From assembly GCA_903813345.2 (NCBI GenBank), contig CAIIXF020000009.1:30569259-30633258 (forward strand): 64,000 bases of DNA, in the 5' to 3' direction. Below are positions 46,272-57,769 of this stretch, one piece after another (position 1 is the stretch's first letter; each line of letters starts with the position of its first letter). Origin of the DNA: Owenia fusiformis. Taxonomy: Eukaryota; Annelida; Polychaeta; Sabellida; Oweniidae. The position numbers and the translations under genes were made by a program. The notes beneath the pieces were generated by a model. That model had not been told where the DNA came from and did no database searches. It was given only the letters and a program-made list of their open reading frames with translations.

Positions 46272-49200
46272 ATCAATGATGCCAGATAGATGGCATGGTG
46301 GAGCATCACAGTTTCAATATATTACGTACTTTCTGCGTCCTCAACTTTTAGTTTTTAGATATTATACATGAGATCCAAAGGATTATGAAACATTGGCTAG
46401 TTAATTTGATTTCGTCCAATTTTTCAGCACTTCTATGACAGATTCAGATTTCAGACTCCCTAAATGAATTCAAGAACGACAAAAACCAGTTGATATATAA
46501 GACAATCAATGATTCATTTCAGAATTCTATCCACGATTAGTTTTTGAACCATATCTGTGATATCAGCTGAAGTCGAATGGCGGTGTTCCCCATTGATTTA
46601 TACTACCTTCCTTTTATCAAAGTTGCAATATATTTAACGAAGTGCCTTTCGGGAAACAAACAATGGCCCATTGCGAAACGTTCGGAAAGTATGGACTAGC
46701 TAGAACTGATCCGAGGGGAAATCGATGACTTTAGCTATATATCAATCGGTTATCTTGCTTCGGCAGTAAGCTAGTCTGTAAAACGTGTCATTACACAACT
46801 TTGGAGGTAACAGAATCCAGTTGTTGTTATCCCGCAAGTAAAATGTACTTACTGGCAACATTATTTTAAAATTAGATCGAAGTATTGTTGTTCATCCCGT
46901 TCTTACCTTTAAACCTAAAGATTAAGTTGGATCCTTTGTTAGAAAATACGTCGATTTCTCTTGAACAAATTTAGAATGTTTCAAGTAATTTAAAGATCGT
47001 TATTACTCATTACACCAAACCCGCATTCTAAATGTATTTGTGAGTATGCGCGTCTGAAAATGATGGTACCTACTGTATGTAATTATACCATTACCATGAA
47101 TTATTTACATGAATAAATTGAAAAATGTAAGCTTTCTACTAAATTAAGTGTACCTTGTCATTATTTTGGGTAGGGGATTTATCTATGACGTTGGATTTCC
47201 ACAAAGGTGAGCCCGGGTAAAAGTAACATTACTTACACTGTACTTTAGTAATTACTGATTTCAATTTTAAGCAAATACTGTCCGAGGAAAAAAGTTGATA
47301 AGCGCTCAAATAAGGACTTTTTTCAGAACTCCTTAACTATATTGGATAACATACAGTATAACCGTATACAAGATGTATTTTAAATCCCAGTATTCACGGG
47401 GTCCAACTATTCACGTAGACAACCGTTAATTTGAATTTTAAACCTACCTTTGAAAATCAAGGATTGTGAGTCTCATACTGCACCGTTTTTCTTCAAACTT
47501 GTTCAAAATCTGCCGGTATACCAAGAGAAAAGGCATTTTTGTTTTGCTTTTAATGGCACTAGTTTGAAGAAAAACGGTCATTTGGTTTCTGTAACAAATT
47601 GTTACATTCTCTGCAACCTAGTGATATTGGATTGAAATATGCTGTACTTTCGTTAATACCTTGCTAATGACTACATTCGAATGTCCTTTATGAGCGTCTA
47701 GTACTTCACTGTTCCATTTCAAATAATATACATGTATATAGAGATAATTGAAAAGATGTCAATTCTTGATTCACTTTGTTCATTGACCCATGGAACTCTA
47801 AAATAGCATCCTGTGTAGATTGTTATTTGAAGATAAATAATTAGATCCAATATTTCTTGATTAATAGGTTTAGATGTGTCTAAATCAGAAGTAGGGAAAG
47901 ATATAGGATACACGCAAGTTATCAATCAATTTGTGCTACACTTCATTGGCGTTACCTATCAATCCATGAATTGAATTCTCTAGGGAGAGCAAAGGTATTT
48001 CACAGTCCATGACCATGCTCTGTACCATAGATTAGCTACTATAACATTGCTACGTGAAACAGTTATTGGGATTGTAAAATATGACTGATTCAACATAGAT
48101 TGATTTAATTGAATTACGGTATAATGGGCTGGACTTGAAGAGATACGCTTCAATATATCGTTGGCCAGCAGTGGATTATTTCTTCTAAAGTGGCAATATT
48201 TTTCGGACATAACGTGTTTAAAAGTCATTTTGGAAAAGATTTAGCATGTTGTGAGGCAGTAAACTCTTATCAAGACTCTTGCTGGAGCATGTGCTTCATC
48301 AATGGACGAACTAAACAATAGATGAAAAATCGTTTAAATCAAGGAAGAAATTACCAAGTTCATGATCGACAAGAAGTGGAGGATATTGCTTTATCATCAA
48401 AAATCGGAATTGGATTATTCAGTTCACCCATTTACGGTCGATTGGAGAAGCGCTCATTACAGCAGTTATAAGCAAGTTAGCAATGTTTCCAACTTTATTC
48501 TGCTCATAGCATTATCGAAAAGGTTTATAATCTGAAACGATTTTGTCGTTTTTATGCGGAACGGAAATTAAATACTGTTTCCAATTCCTCTGATATCGTG
48601 ACGGTTTTCCGAAAACCGAACAAGTGGCGTGACATTTTTGGGAGTTATTTTGACTTTGGAAATTGGCTTAAATATTTTTCATACTGAGATTATCGGTCGT
48701 TTACTGATAAAGAAAATACTGCATCGTAAATTGAAAAACCTCGAACTATTTGATACAAATCAGCGAGAGGTGAGGAAATAGCGGACAACATACCTCGCAT
48801 TGTTGAATACCATGATGACGGTATAGAACTACAAATTCTAAACAAACAGACAATTGTGAAATACGGAAGATTTACCATTCGATTAAGTAACGATTCAGAT
48901 GAAGCCTAGCCATGAGGAAATACTGACAAACGATTCTTGATGAATCTTTACTTGTTCAGTACCGGAATAAAAGAACCTATACATAACGAAACACACTTCC
49001 ATTAAGAAAGGATTAATACTCTAATCACACTCGCTGGGTAAATATACTTCGTCGGCATTCAAGAGTCTCATTGAAATATTAGGAAACTTGTTGAAATGAT
49101 GCATTTAAAAGAGCGCTAAATGATGCTAGCATTGGATATGTTCAGACGGACAATAGGGGCTTTAAATTGGAAATAATGAAGATAATGTGATTATAAAATA

Positions 49201-49323
49201 TGATCGGCCTCATATTGTCATTCACTCGATCCAGGATATCTTCATAATTGATTGGAATCAATGCTAGACATATTTATTGCATACTGGAAAATTACTGATT
49301 GTTTATGTCCAGATTGCTCATCG
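46272..49323. other. Mostly unannotated; one hairpin
   Basis: AT-rich sequence. Apart from the hairpin at 47482-47578, I see no supported exon, RNA gene or repeat. Open frames are short. Confidence 0.4.
47482..47578. repeat. Perfect 18-bp inverted repeat, 61-base loop
   Basis: ACCGTTTTTCTTCAAACT at 47482-47499 pairs perfectly with its complement at 47561-47578. The size resembles a microRNA-type hairpin, but the stem is short and the loop long, so a MITE remnant is as likely. Confidence 0.8.
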
Positions 49324-49332
49324 AATGTAATT

Positions 49333-49700
49333 TACCCTGCATGCAGAGTCTAGTTAAACTACACTCTGCCTAGTAGAAACCATATTACAGTTTAGTAGCC
49401 CCGCCCCCACGACGGGTGCCGATGACAGTTCGGGTAATAAATCACTTCTGACCTACGCGCTGACCTTTCTTCCACCAATCAGCGAGCTTGAAGAAACACG
49501 CGCCAAAATAAATTCTGAATTGTCATTGGTCAATTCCGGGCTTAACGATGACGTCAGAAGGAATGACCATATATAGAACGTCGGTCAAATTTGGCCGACG
49601 AGCACTGATTGGCGCGGTGAGTTCACAGGTTTATTTTAGTTTGAAAGAGTGAAGACGGAGCTCTCTTTTAAGAAGTGAAGTCGAACGAATGCAAAGGGTA
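49333..49700 (+). mobile_element. 368-bp MITE with 9-bp target duplication and promoter-like interior, copy B (+)
   Basis: Flanked by a perfect 9-bp direct repeat AATGTAATT (49324-49332, 49701-49709). Ends are TACCCTGCATGC and GCAAAGGGTA. The interior reads in order: GC box GCCCCGCCCCC (49398-49408), ACCAATCAG (CCAAT 49475-49479), GCGCCAAA (49500-49507, E2F-like), inverted CCAAT (49525-49529), full CRE TGACGTCA (49549-49556), CATATATAG (TATA, about 49569-49577), a 22-bp near-palindrome starting CGTCGG (49579-49600) and ATTGGCGCG (49608-49616). The right end carries ATGCAAA, one base short of an octamer. The spacing is what a compact pol II promoter firing rightwards would show. No ORF. Confidence 0.95.
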
Positions 49701-49709
49701 AATGTAATT

Positions 49710-50650
49710 GAAAAAGACAAGCAAAGTTTCTTGTTCTGCAAAATTATAGATTGTTACATATAACAATTACTGGTATCAGAAGTCAAGACCGAAGGATCGA
49801 ATTGAAAATCATTATAATTGTGGAAACAAATCTAGTTGAACCATCGGGATTCATCAATCGAACACGCCTGTATGGATGGCAATCTATTGTAAACCATCTC
49901 TGATCACGGGAGCTTCGTTATACAATCAATTTCATATTTTAATATCCTTTATACCGTGATCGATACGCATAAATACATAACCTCTCCAAAATCAGATATT
50001 TTATTATCAACTTTGACAAGAGTAATTAAGAACGAGAAAAGTGTTTCCAAAACACTCGAAAGTCCACTGTACAGGACAACAGTTGCATGAAACGACCATT
50101 GACGCACAACACGATGGGAGCAAAAACCTAATTAACTTTCAATCTGCGACAAGACAAGTATACTTTCCTTTATGCATTAAGAAGGACTTAAAGAGGTTTT
50201 GACGGAAACATTGATATATTTTGATATCTTACCGTAACCCACGTGACGTTATAAAACGGTGGATTCGTATTAACAGATTAAAAACACTTTAGGGATCAAC
50301 TGAAATATCTAACCTCAGGTGGTATAATAACACAAATCAAAAAAAAAGAAATAGATATATACATGCATTTAGATTGGATTAAAGATAGCGGATTACAGTT
50401 GGTATGGGAATAATATTTTGCAATACAGGATATAAGTTCAGATGTCTTAACGAAGACACATATGCTTAGAGGAACATTTGTCAATTGATGAAAATATGAT
50501 AGAAAAACCATTCACGCCACTAACAAAATAAGACTGCTACATGTGGTAGCAGATTAAAAAAGCGAGTAGGATACATCGGATACTGAAGATTTTCCATTAG
50601 ATTAATTGGAGGAATGAACTCGCTAAGCTGAAAATCTTAGAAAAATAAAC
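49710..50650. other. Region between MITE copy B and the 50.65-kb exon
   Basis: AT-rich, no exon or repeat recognised. It would be leader or promoter sequence if the MITE or another element starts a transcript into 50651-50742. Confidence 0.3.
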
Positions 50651-50742
50651 ATGGATGACGAATACACACGTTTCGTACGCTCGGCGAGCATCTACCACAT
50701 AACGAGTAGCGCCACCTTTCCTCAACTAAACGGGGACCTCAG
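50651..50742 (+). CDS. Candidate first coding exon (MDDEYTRF type)
   Basis: ATG at 50651 (AACATGG context, purine at -3) opens 30 codons plus two bases and ends at a strong donor, CTCAG then GTAAAG (50743). The peptide starts MDDEYTRFVRSASIYHITSS and continues ATFPQLNGDL. The exon is much GC-richer than its flanks and uses varied codons, which favours real coding. The donor phase is 2; joining to the acceptor before 55720 would make an Arg codon. The TATA-like box of the MITE at 49333-49700 is about 1.1 kb upstream in the same direction. The family is not recognised. Confidence 0.5.
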
Positions 50743-50917
50743 GTAAAGTTGAATTTTAAAAATTAATTGTATATGTGCATCAAGTACTGGTATATAATTG
50801 TATATCATATATACGAGTATATAATGTCGTATAATCATTATATAACGTCAATGATGTGATGGATACCTTAACACAATGCAGATATAATCTTACAGATGTA
50901 AGCCCCCACCTTCACGA

Positions 50918-50930
50918 CCCCCCCCCCCCC
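50918..50930. repeat. C13 homopolymer
   Basis: A run of thirteen C in otherwise AT-rich DNA. Confidence 0.95.
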
Positions 50931-51531
50931 ACATATTATCAATCGTTCCATTTTCTTATCACACAGTGTGATTTGAAAAGGATCGACTGGAGAATAATAT
51001 GATTTCATTTTATTACACATATAAGCATAATAAGGATGTGGAGATGTACTCGAAGAAAACCTAGCCACAGGTGAAAAAATTCCATGCAAACTTGATGATT
51101 GTGAAAACCGCATTTTGATACCTTGGTATCAACAGTGCCATATACCACAGCGCTATTTCGAAAACAAGCTTTAAAGACACGAGCAACGCACGCATCGATG
51201 TGTTTTTTATAGTTGTACCATTAGGTGACTTGATTACTCTTTAAAGTTTCTGACAGATTAATCTAAATACTATGACAACCAAGAACAATTTACGTAGGTC
51301 AAACAGTGCGTGTCAGTGATGGGTCTCACGAATGATCGCCTTCAACTGGCTTGTATCTTTTCACCCCCAGAGCAAAACAAGCATAATTGACAAAAATACG
51401 ATATACACTATTGTCTTTTGCAATACCACACAAATTCCCAAGGGTTCAAGTGACTCTAAAGAGCCACCCAAAAAAAATTGGAAGGGGGACAAACTCAAGC
51501 ACCATTGTCATTTACTGTCTCGACTATTAAA

Positions 51532-51704
51532 TCAGATTGGATCTATTTCATAAAAAACTTTAGTGTTAGTCACCGCATGTTGCATCTTTGGACATGTTTG
51601 CTCAATGAGTTTTTCAATCGATGGAGAGATGCATGCAGGTAGTAACTCCAACGCCATTTTGAATATCATATCCGTCGCCTGGGACCCGTCGAGCGACTTG
51701 AAAA
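51532..51704 (-). CDS. Candidate terminal coding exon, minus strand
   Basis: Read on the minus strand, after GGTTGCAG (AG at 51706-51705) the frame stays open to TGA at 51534-51532, 173 bp. The peptide (FKSLDGSQATDMIFKMALEL, then LPACISPSIEKLIEQTCPKM) has balanced composition with three Cys and likely helices. The exon is GC-richer than its surroundings. The frame is also open through the candidate acceptor (VA before VFK), so the precise start is uncertain. The + strand frame 51563-51754 is its shadow. The family is not recognised. It may belong to the same minus strand gene as 39504-39779 only if one is an alternative end, since both carry stops. Confidence 0.4.
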
Positions 51705-52280
51705 CTGCAACCTCATATCAATCAGTAAAACTATATACAGTAAAACAGTCATAATGTCATTAGAATGATATCCAAAGGCATCTCTGAGAATTAGTATGAC
51801 AGGATAATTGTGAAAAGGTACATGCATTAGGTAATGAATTTTCCCTTACGGTTATGAACTAAACAATATATTCTATAAAAGGTGGAAGTGACCTATAGCT
51901 CTTAGCTCATTTATAATTTCCGAAGCTCCTCCCATCCAGTTATATTGAAGTTATCAAAATTGCCAGAAAAGGTAAATATCTCATTTGTTGGATGTAGTAT
52001 TCCCAATAAACATGCCAGGGTGTTCCCTTTGCACTTCCAGACAGATACATTTACCGTACCAAATATTGCTAGATTAGTTTATAAAGAGTATTTATCTATT
52101 CACGAATATTGCGTCTGTTGGCTCTTGATCATTTTAAAAAGGTCTTGTTCAACATACAGATACAATCTATGGTGACTACCAAGTCTGTCGTTTGTATATA
52201 CGGATAGGTCAGTCTAGCATCATCACCTGACCCACCTGACCAGTATCAGAGCTTGTACATGTAACATATGCATACTGCAA

Positions 52281-52362
52281 TACCCTGCGTGCAGAGTCTA
52301 GTTAAACTACACGAAGACGAAGCTCTCTTTTAAGAAGTGAAGTCAAACGAATGCAAAGGGTA
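52281..52362 (+). mobile_element. 82-bp miniature derivative of the 9-bp-TSD MITE
   Basis: Keeps both ends of the family (TACCCTGCGTGCAGAGTC and AACGAATGCAAAGGGTA) with the promoter-like middle removed. It has its own perfect 9-bp target duplication ATACTGCAA (52272-52280, 52363-52371). It therefore moved as an 82-bp unit and was not deleted in place. Confidence 0.95.
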
Positions 52363-52577
52363 ATACTGCAAAGGATTCACGCTTGAATTTCTTGAAGTTC
52401 TCCTTAACTACCACTACATAAAGCCATCCTTTTTACCAGAACAGCAGGTACAAAAGTGATTTGAATTATGCCCTTTTGTTGTAACTTCAACTGAACGTAC
52501 GGGTTATACACTAGCTATAGACATATCCAAGCACTTATCTTTAAAGCAGACAATCTGGTGGAAAGCATCTTGAACTC

Positions 52578-52874
52578 ATGTTCATATCATTTATCCTGCC
52601 TCGATTTACCTATTGTGACATCTTATATGGTTCTGTTAATATCACCAAATTAAATCTACTTGACAAACCGTTTTATAAAGTTGCTTGTACTTGCTCAAGC
52701 ATTGTACCTGGCGCCTCGTCAGCAAAATGGTCGAATTGTCTTACAAATATCGGAGGTGTAAACAAGTACTTTAACTTAAGAGAATTACATCCGCTAACAA
52801 TGAAGTCGGTGCTAAATGTACCGTCCTATATATATGATCAGAACATTGAAATTGAATGTAGGAGGAAGGAATAA
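52578..52874 (+). CDS. LINE ORF2 C-terminal fragment (probable)
   Basis: A 98-codon frame reads FISFILPRFTYCDILYGSVN then ITKLNLLDKPFYKVAC. This resembles the post-reverse-transcriptase segment common to many LINE ORF2 proteins (form ILPHLxYCDIVWG...LxxLQxxAxRII). The usual basic Q-K-A-R residues after the Leu segment are altered. No catalytic motif is present. It is an isolated fragment, distinct from the LINE at 4320-5081. Confidence 0.55.
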   Translation: MFISFILPRFTYCDILYGSVNITKLNLLDKPFYKVACTCSSIVPGASSAKWSNCLTNIGGVNKYFNLRELHPLTMKSVLNVPSYIYDQNIEIECRRKE

Positions 52875-55719
52875 GCAGTTTATAAATCGTAACAGATGTA
52901 AGGGTAGTAATAGTACACAAGACCAAGCTTATCAAAAATAAAGACATTATGTTGGATGATTTATAGTTTTCTTTTTATTGCATTAGTGTTCCTGAAAATT
53001 AAAATGGAATTTTGAAGCAATATAGGCAGATTGAAATGTCAATTCAAGATGCAAAACTATCAAAAACCTAAACTATTGCCTCTCCAAGCACAATTGTGTA
53101 CATAAACAGCGTTTTTACTAACATTAGTTGTGTTTGGTAGAACTCTCCTTACCTTTTGTACCATTGAGATGCATGTTAAATTGACAAACTTCATATTAGA
53201 TTTTCTCAAATCGCAGCCAATCAATTTTCAAAGAATTGAATACAGCAAAAAATTTAAAAAAAGAAATATCCCACGAAGCTCTCTTACAGGGTGGCCGAAA
53301 AAAGGAGACCATGCATTGAAGTAGGCAATATCTCCTAAACTAGGCAAGTGACAGCAATGGAATTTTGCTCACAACAGGACAGTTTTATGGATATTTGTTC
53401 CTGAAAGTTTCAATATAACTGGTCAACTGGTTCAGGAACTGTCATCATTTACATTACATGCTCCAAATGGCCGCACTTGAGCAAAAGGCCAACTGGTCAG
53501 CATGAACTGTCCATTATAATGTGTTTGGATTCCCCACTCACAGGTCAATGTGATTAATATTTCTGGCTGTCTTTCCTGCAAAAGAATTATAGTATATCAG
53601 AAACATGTAATTTATAAATGATACAAGTTTTTTAATTGTTAAATTTATTAAGATGGCTTTTGTGTGGAGACGGCAATTCATTTACAACATGTGAATTTCA
53701 TATTTTATTGAATTGTCAGACTGACCACTATATATAAATAAATAAACTAAAACTAAACTATAAAACATTATGTAATCATCATGTACGGAAGACGTATAAA
53801 ACAATATTTAAAAGTAGGTCAACTTTTCTACTTAATTTAACACAATGGAATGAGGCGCAAGATTGCTCTGAATGAAATGCGACGAAAATGTGTAATCTCA
53901 TACTTTGTTGACATCATCAACTTCAGTGTACAATCTTAAAGTGGACGGGGCAAAATCAAATTTGGGGTATACACTTCAATATGAGAAATCTCCGATATCT
54001 TTCATTAATATGAGTTAAATATATCTTAGTATCAAGGTAAGATGGTGTTCTTCATATGATCTAAAAATAGGTTTCCTAACATTGCCTTAAAATCCGTCAA
54101 TATTGCTTTAATTTTCACGCAGTTTGAATATTCCCGATGTTTATTTTTGACCGAGTTGGAATTATCCAAAGAAATGAAAAACAAATCCAACTGAAAATGG
54201 ACAGCTAAAGATACTCATCTCTAATAGCAGAGATCGCAAATTCAAGATCAATGAATTATTGGGTAAAATAGAATTTCAAGTCCAAGTCTACATTTCTAGA
54301 CAAATTATGTGATGTCATGATGTTATAGATAATCAATTCTCTTTATTCTCAGATCTCTTAAAGCAGATCGTACATGCATTTCCAAGTAGTGAAATATATT
54401 TTCATTTTGTGCTTCTTTTTGTTATAGTGTTATTTATCCATGGTTTAACAATTTCTGCAGACAATATCGCAAACGTTTGTGGCTTTGTTATTTCTGCTTG
54501 AATTTCATTCTTTGGAAAAATAAATAATATTTTATCACATCTAAATTTGGTTCATAATTGTTATATTTCTCCATGAAAGATATAGCCTGGTATTTTATGC
54601 TAATTCACCCATTGCCAATACATACTAATGTCACTGCAACAGATCACTACGACTGCTATACCAACCGGAAGATTAAGAATAAATTGCATTATGTTTCTTT
54701 TTAATGTTTTTGTATACCTCCAATTATACCAATCAATACAGCTCAAAAAGAAAACTTTAACCAATGATCTTATAGAGTAAATGTCATGCACATCACAATT
54801 AAAGGAAATGTTCTTGTACTTCTTACGACCAACCATGCTCCTTTAGTATTCAAAATCAATTTGAAATTACGTTGTAATGAAGGGGTCTACTTTGATTAGC
54901 CAATTTTAGGTTTTACAACGATAAGAGAATGTTCTGATCAACTTCTTTAAACTTGCATAAAACATTGTTAAATCAAAATGAAAAGTAATTGAAAATATAT
55001 AAACTATACAAATTCGATACAGATCTCCTAGATCTTTGCCAGAATCAAAGAAATTCTCTTTACTGTGTGGCCTAATTTACATACTGTAATCCGCAATATC
55101 CCAAAACACTCAGTACCAAAACGGTTAACATCAAATATATTGAATAGAACATTAAATATACAACCAGTCATCATACCAACCCCCACCATTCAGATTAACG
55201 TAAAATGCAGCAATGCCTAACGCCCCTGTCCCCGTGGCCGAGAGACCAGTATTACCTACAATAAACTTTTATAAACTCATTACTAAAATATATGTGAATG
55301 ACTATTTAATTAGCTTAGTTGAGAATGAGCGTGACAAAAATGTTTTAAATGAATACGTCCAACCCAAAACTATTACTATTCATCTTAAATTCTCATTTCG
55401 GTAATAACATGAATATAAATGAGGTTTTCTGTATCTCTAATATTCAGAAACAGACCATGTCATGTGTAGGATCTGGACACATCTCGGATATGTTTGTGTA
55501 ATTGTCTAATAAGTACAAAGAGGATTATTTACATCATAAACGCAGTAAGACTGGATACAACAGAAGTATCACTTATTTAAGTTGACTTTTATTTATTACT
55601 TTGGAGAGACATTTGAAATATTTCACGATAAAAAAGTGAAACGCAACAAGCGACTTAGAAACAAAAAAGTCTGATCAAGAATAATTGAGAAGTCATATTT
55701 TTCTGTTTGGAAATCTTAG
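52875..55719. other. No supported gene; LINE-like tail near 53.73 kb
   Basis: AT-rich. CAGGGTGGCCGAAAAAA at about 53288 resembles a mariner-type terminus without a partner. AATAAATAAAC near 53735-53750 resembles a LINE 3' tail. No exon was recognised. Confidence 0.35.
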
Positions 55720-55795
55720 GACCGTTTTCCCCGTCAGATATGGTGCTCATGCACAACAAATTGTCTTCAAATGGCACAAAAATGATGTTTACAAA
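55720..55795 (+). CDS. Candidate shared internal exon
   Basis: A pyrimidine-rich acceptor (TATTTTTCTGTTTGG then AAATCTTAG) and a consensus donor (TACAAA then GTAAGTAG) enclose 76 bp. The frame that begins in phase 2 reads TVFPVRYGAHAQQIVFKWHK then NDVYK and ends in phase 0. A second frame is open, so the frame choice is an inference from protein-like composition. The phase-2 start matches the phase-2 donors at 1279, 17328, 22456, 37828 and 50742, giving Lys, Thr, Arg, Glu or Arg at the junction. The alternating hydrophobic pattern suggests a beta-strand domain. The family is not recognised. Confidence 0.45.
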
Positions 55796-55824
55796 GTAAG
55801 TAGCAAATTTCCTCCGACTATCAG

Positions 55825-56895
55825 TTATTTTACCATTGATTTTATCGGTTTTCAATGTGCGCTAAAATTCTGACAAAATCCATAGCAGGTTCGTCGTTGT
55901 TCATTTGGAATGTGCACTAAAGTCCTATCAAAATAAACAGCAAGTTGCTCGTGCGGAATATCGGTCAATTTACTATTGATTTTACCGATTTTAATGTGCA
56001 CTAAAGTCCTATCAAAATAAACAGCAAGTTGCTCGTGCGGAATATCGGTCAATTTACTATTGATTTTACCGATTTTAATGTGCACTAAAGTCCTATCCAA
56101 ATAAACAGCAAGTTGCTCGTGCGGAATATCGGTCAATTTACTATTGATTTTACCGATTTTAATGTGCACTAAAGTCCTATCAAAATAAACAGCAAGTTGC
56201 TCGTGCGGAATATCTGTCAATTTACTATTGATTTTACCGATTTTAATGTGCACTAAAGTCCTATCAAAATAAACAGCAAGTTGCTCGTGCGGAATATCGG
56301 TCAATTTACTATTGATTTTACCGATTTTAATGTGCACTAAAATTCCAACAAAATAAACAGCAAGTTGCACATGTGGAATGTCGGTCAATTTACCACTGAT
56401 TTAACTGATCTTAGTGCGCACTAAAATTGTAACAAAATGTTCGAAGTTGCTCAAATAGAATATCGGCCAATTAACCATTGATTTAGCCGATTTTAATGTT
56501 CACTTAAGCCCTATCAAAATAAACTGCAAGTTCGCCGTTGCTCAAAAGGAATATCGGTCAATTTACCATTGATCTAATCAATTTTAATGTTCACTAGTCC
56601 TATCAAAATAAATAGCAAGTCCGCCATTGGTCATATGAACTATTTTTATCCAATGTCAATGTGCATTTTAATCAGTACTATTGGCCCGGTTTTAACCGAT
56701 TTTAATGTTTACTAAAATTCTAACAAAACAAACAGTAAGTTCGTCGTTGCTCGTATGACATATTTGTTAATATACCATTGATTTAGCCGATCTTAATGTT
56801 TACTAAAAGTCCTATCAAAATAAACTAAGTTCGCATGTTCTCATAAGGAATATCGGTCAATTTACCATTTACTGATTTCAATGTGCCCTGAGATT
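55825..56895. repeat. 84-bp tandem array, about 12-13 units
   Basis: The unit starts TTTTAATGTGCACTAAAGTC and contains AATAAACAGCAAGTTGCTCG. Five to six central units (55905-56390) are nearly identical; outer units, especially 56390-56895, are strongly diverged. Because 84 is a multiple of 3, one minus strand frame is open for 178 codons (28-residue repeats with DIPHEQLAVYFDRTLVHIK). No splice, promoter or signal evidence supports coding. Confidence 0.9.
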
Positions 56896-57465
56896 CTACA
56901 ATACAGCTTTTCAAATGTTCGTCACAGTTTTGTCAGGAACAATAAGCTCAACTTTTTGCAATTAACAATATGTTTCATTTCCCAAGAATTATAATCCATT
57001 AAAGTCGTCTGACATTTTTCGAGAATTTCAAGTAAAATGCCATGTTCGTTATATTAAATAATTCTCTCAATGGGATATTTCAATAAGTACGATAATTTTT
57101 GCATATTTCTCGACAGATATTTTATATAACCATTGCACAGTATTCTACTAGTGGATGGTTAATTATGCTAATCCTGACATTCTGATTGAACAATTAATAT
57201 ATCAATCAATGAATAATTAATCAATCAATTTGTCATAGAATTTTTCATGAATTTCTTTCTCGCAGTTGTAATTCCGTTTTACATGTTCTATGCACGTATT
57301 GAATTGATCGGTAGTTAACTTGTGATGTCAGCTTTATGGGTGTTATAAATCTAATGCCTATCACTAGCCGCCCTCAGGGATATTGTACTTCTCTTCAGGT
57401 TAATTACACGTCATACATTACTAACAATTGATACGATATATATTCTATGGCACTTGCATGTATCC

Positions 57466-57538
57466 TACCCTTTGCATTTGTTCGACTTCAGTTCCAAAAA
57501 GAGGTAGTTTTTTATAACTAGCCCCTGTGCGCTGGGTA
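57466..57538 (-). mobile_element. Old short copy of the 9-bp-TSD MITE
   Basis: Begins TACCCTTTGCATTTGTTCGA and ends GTGCGCTGGGTA, the two ends of the MITE family with a diverged, shortened centre. The flanking 9 bp no longer match, so it is older than the other copies. Confidence 0.65.
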
Positions 57539-57769
57539 CATTTGCTGGTTTGTGAAAAATGAATGTAAGTGTCCTTGCCGTTCCATAAGTGTGTCTAGAG
57601 CTGCGCAATAAATGATGACGTAATCAAACGCTTCATAAGTTATATGTTATACGAGAATAATAAACGTGCAATAAGTGAGTTGGGAAATCTCTGTGTCTTC
57701 AAATACATTTTAGTTCCTTAAAAATGAGTGTTCTTATAACATCTGTCATTGGACAATTCTTTGAAATGA

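Noticed and set aside
53288-53340. CAGGGTGGCCGAAAAAA, like a mariner-type terminus
   Set aside because: No inverted partner within several kilobases and no TA pair that could be confirmed.
55852-56388. 178-codon minus strand open frame
   Set aside because: Product of the 84-bp tandem array; no independent coding evidence.
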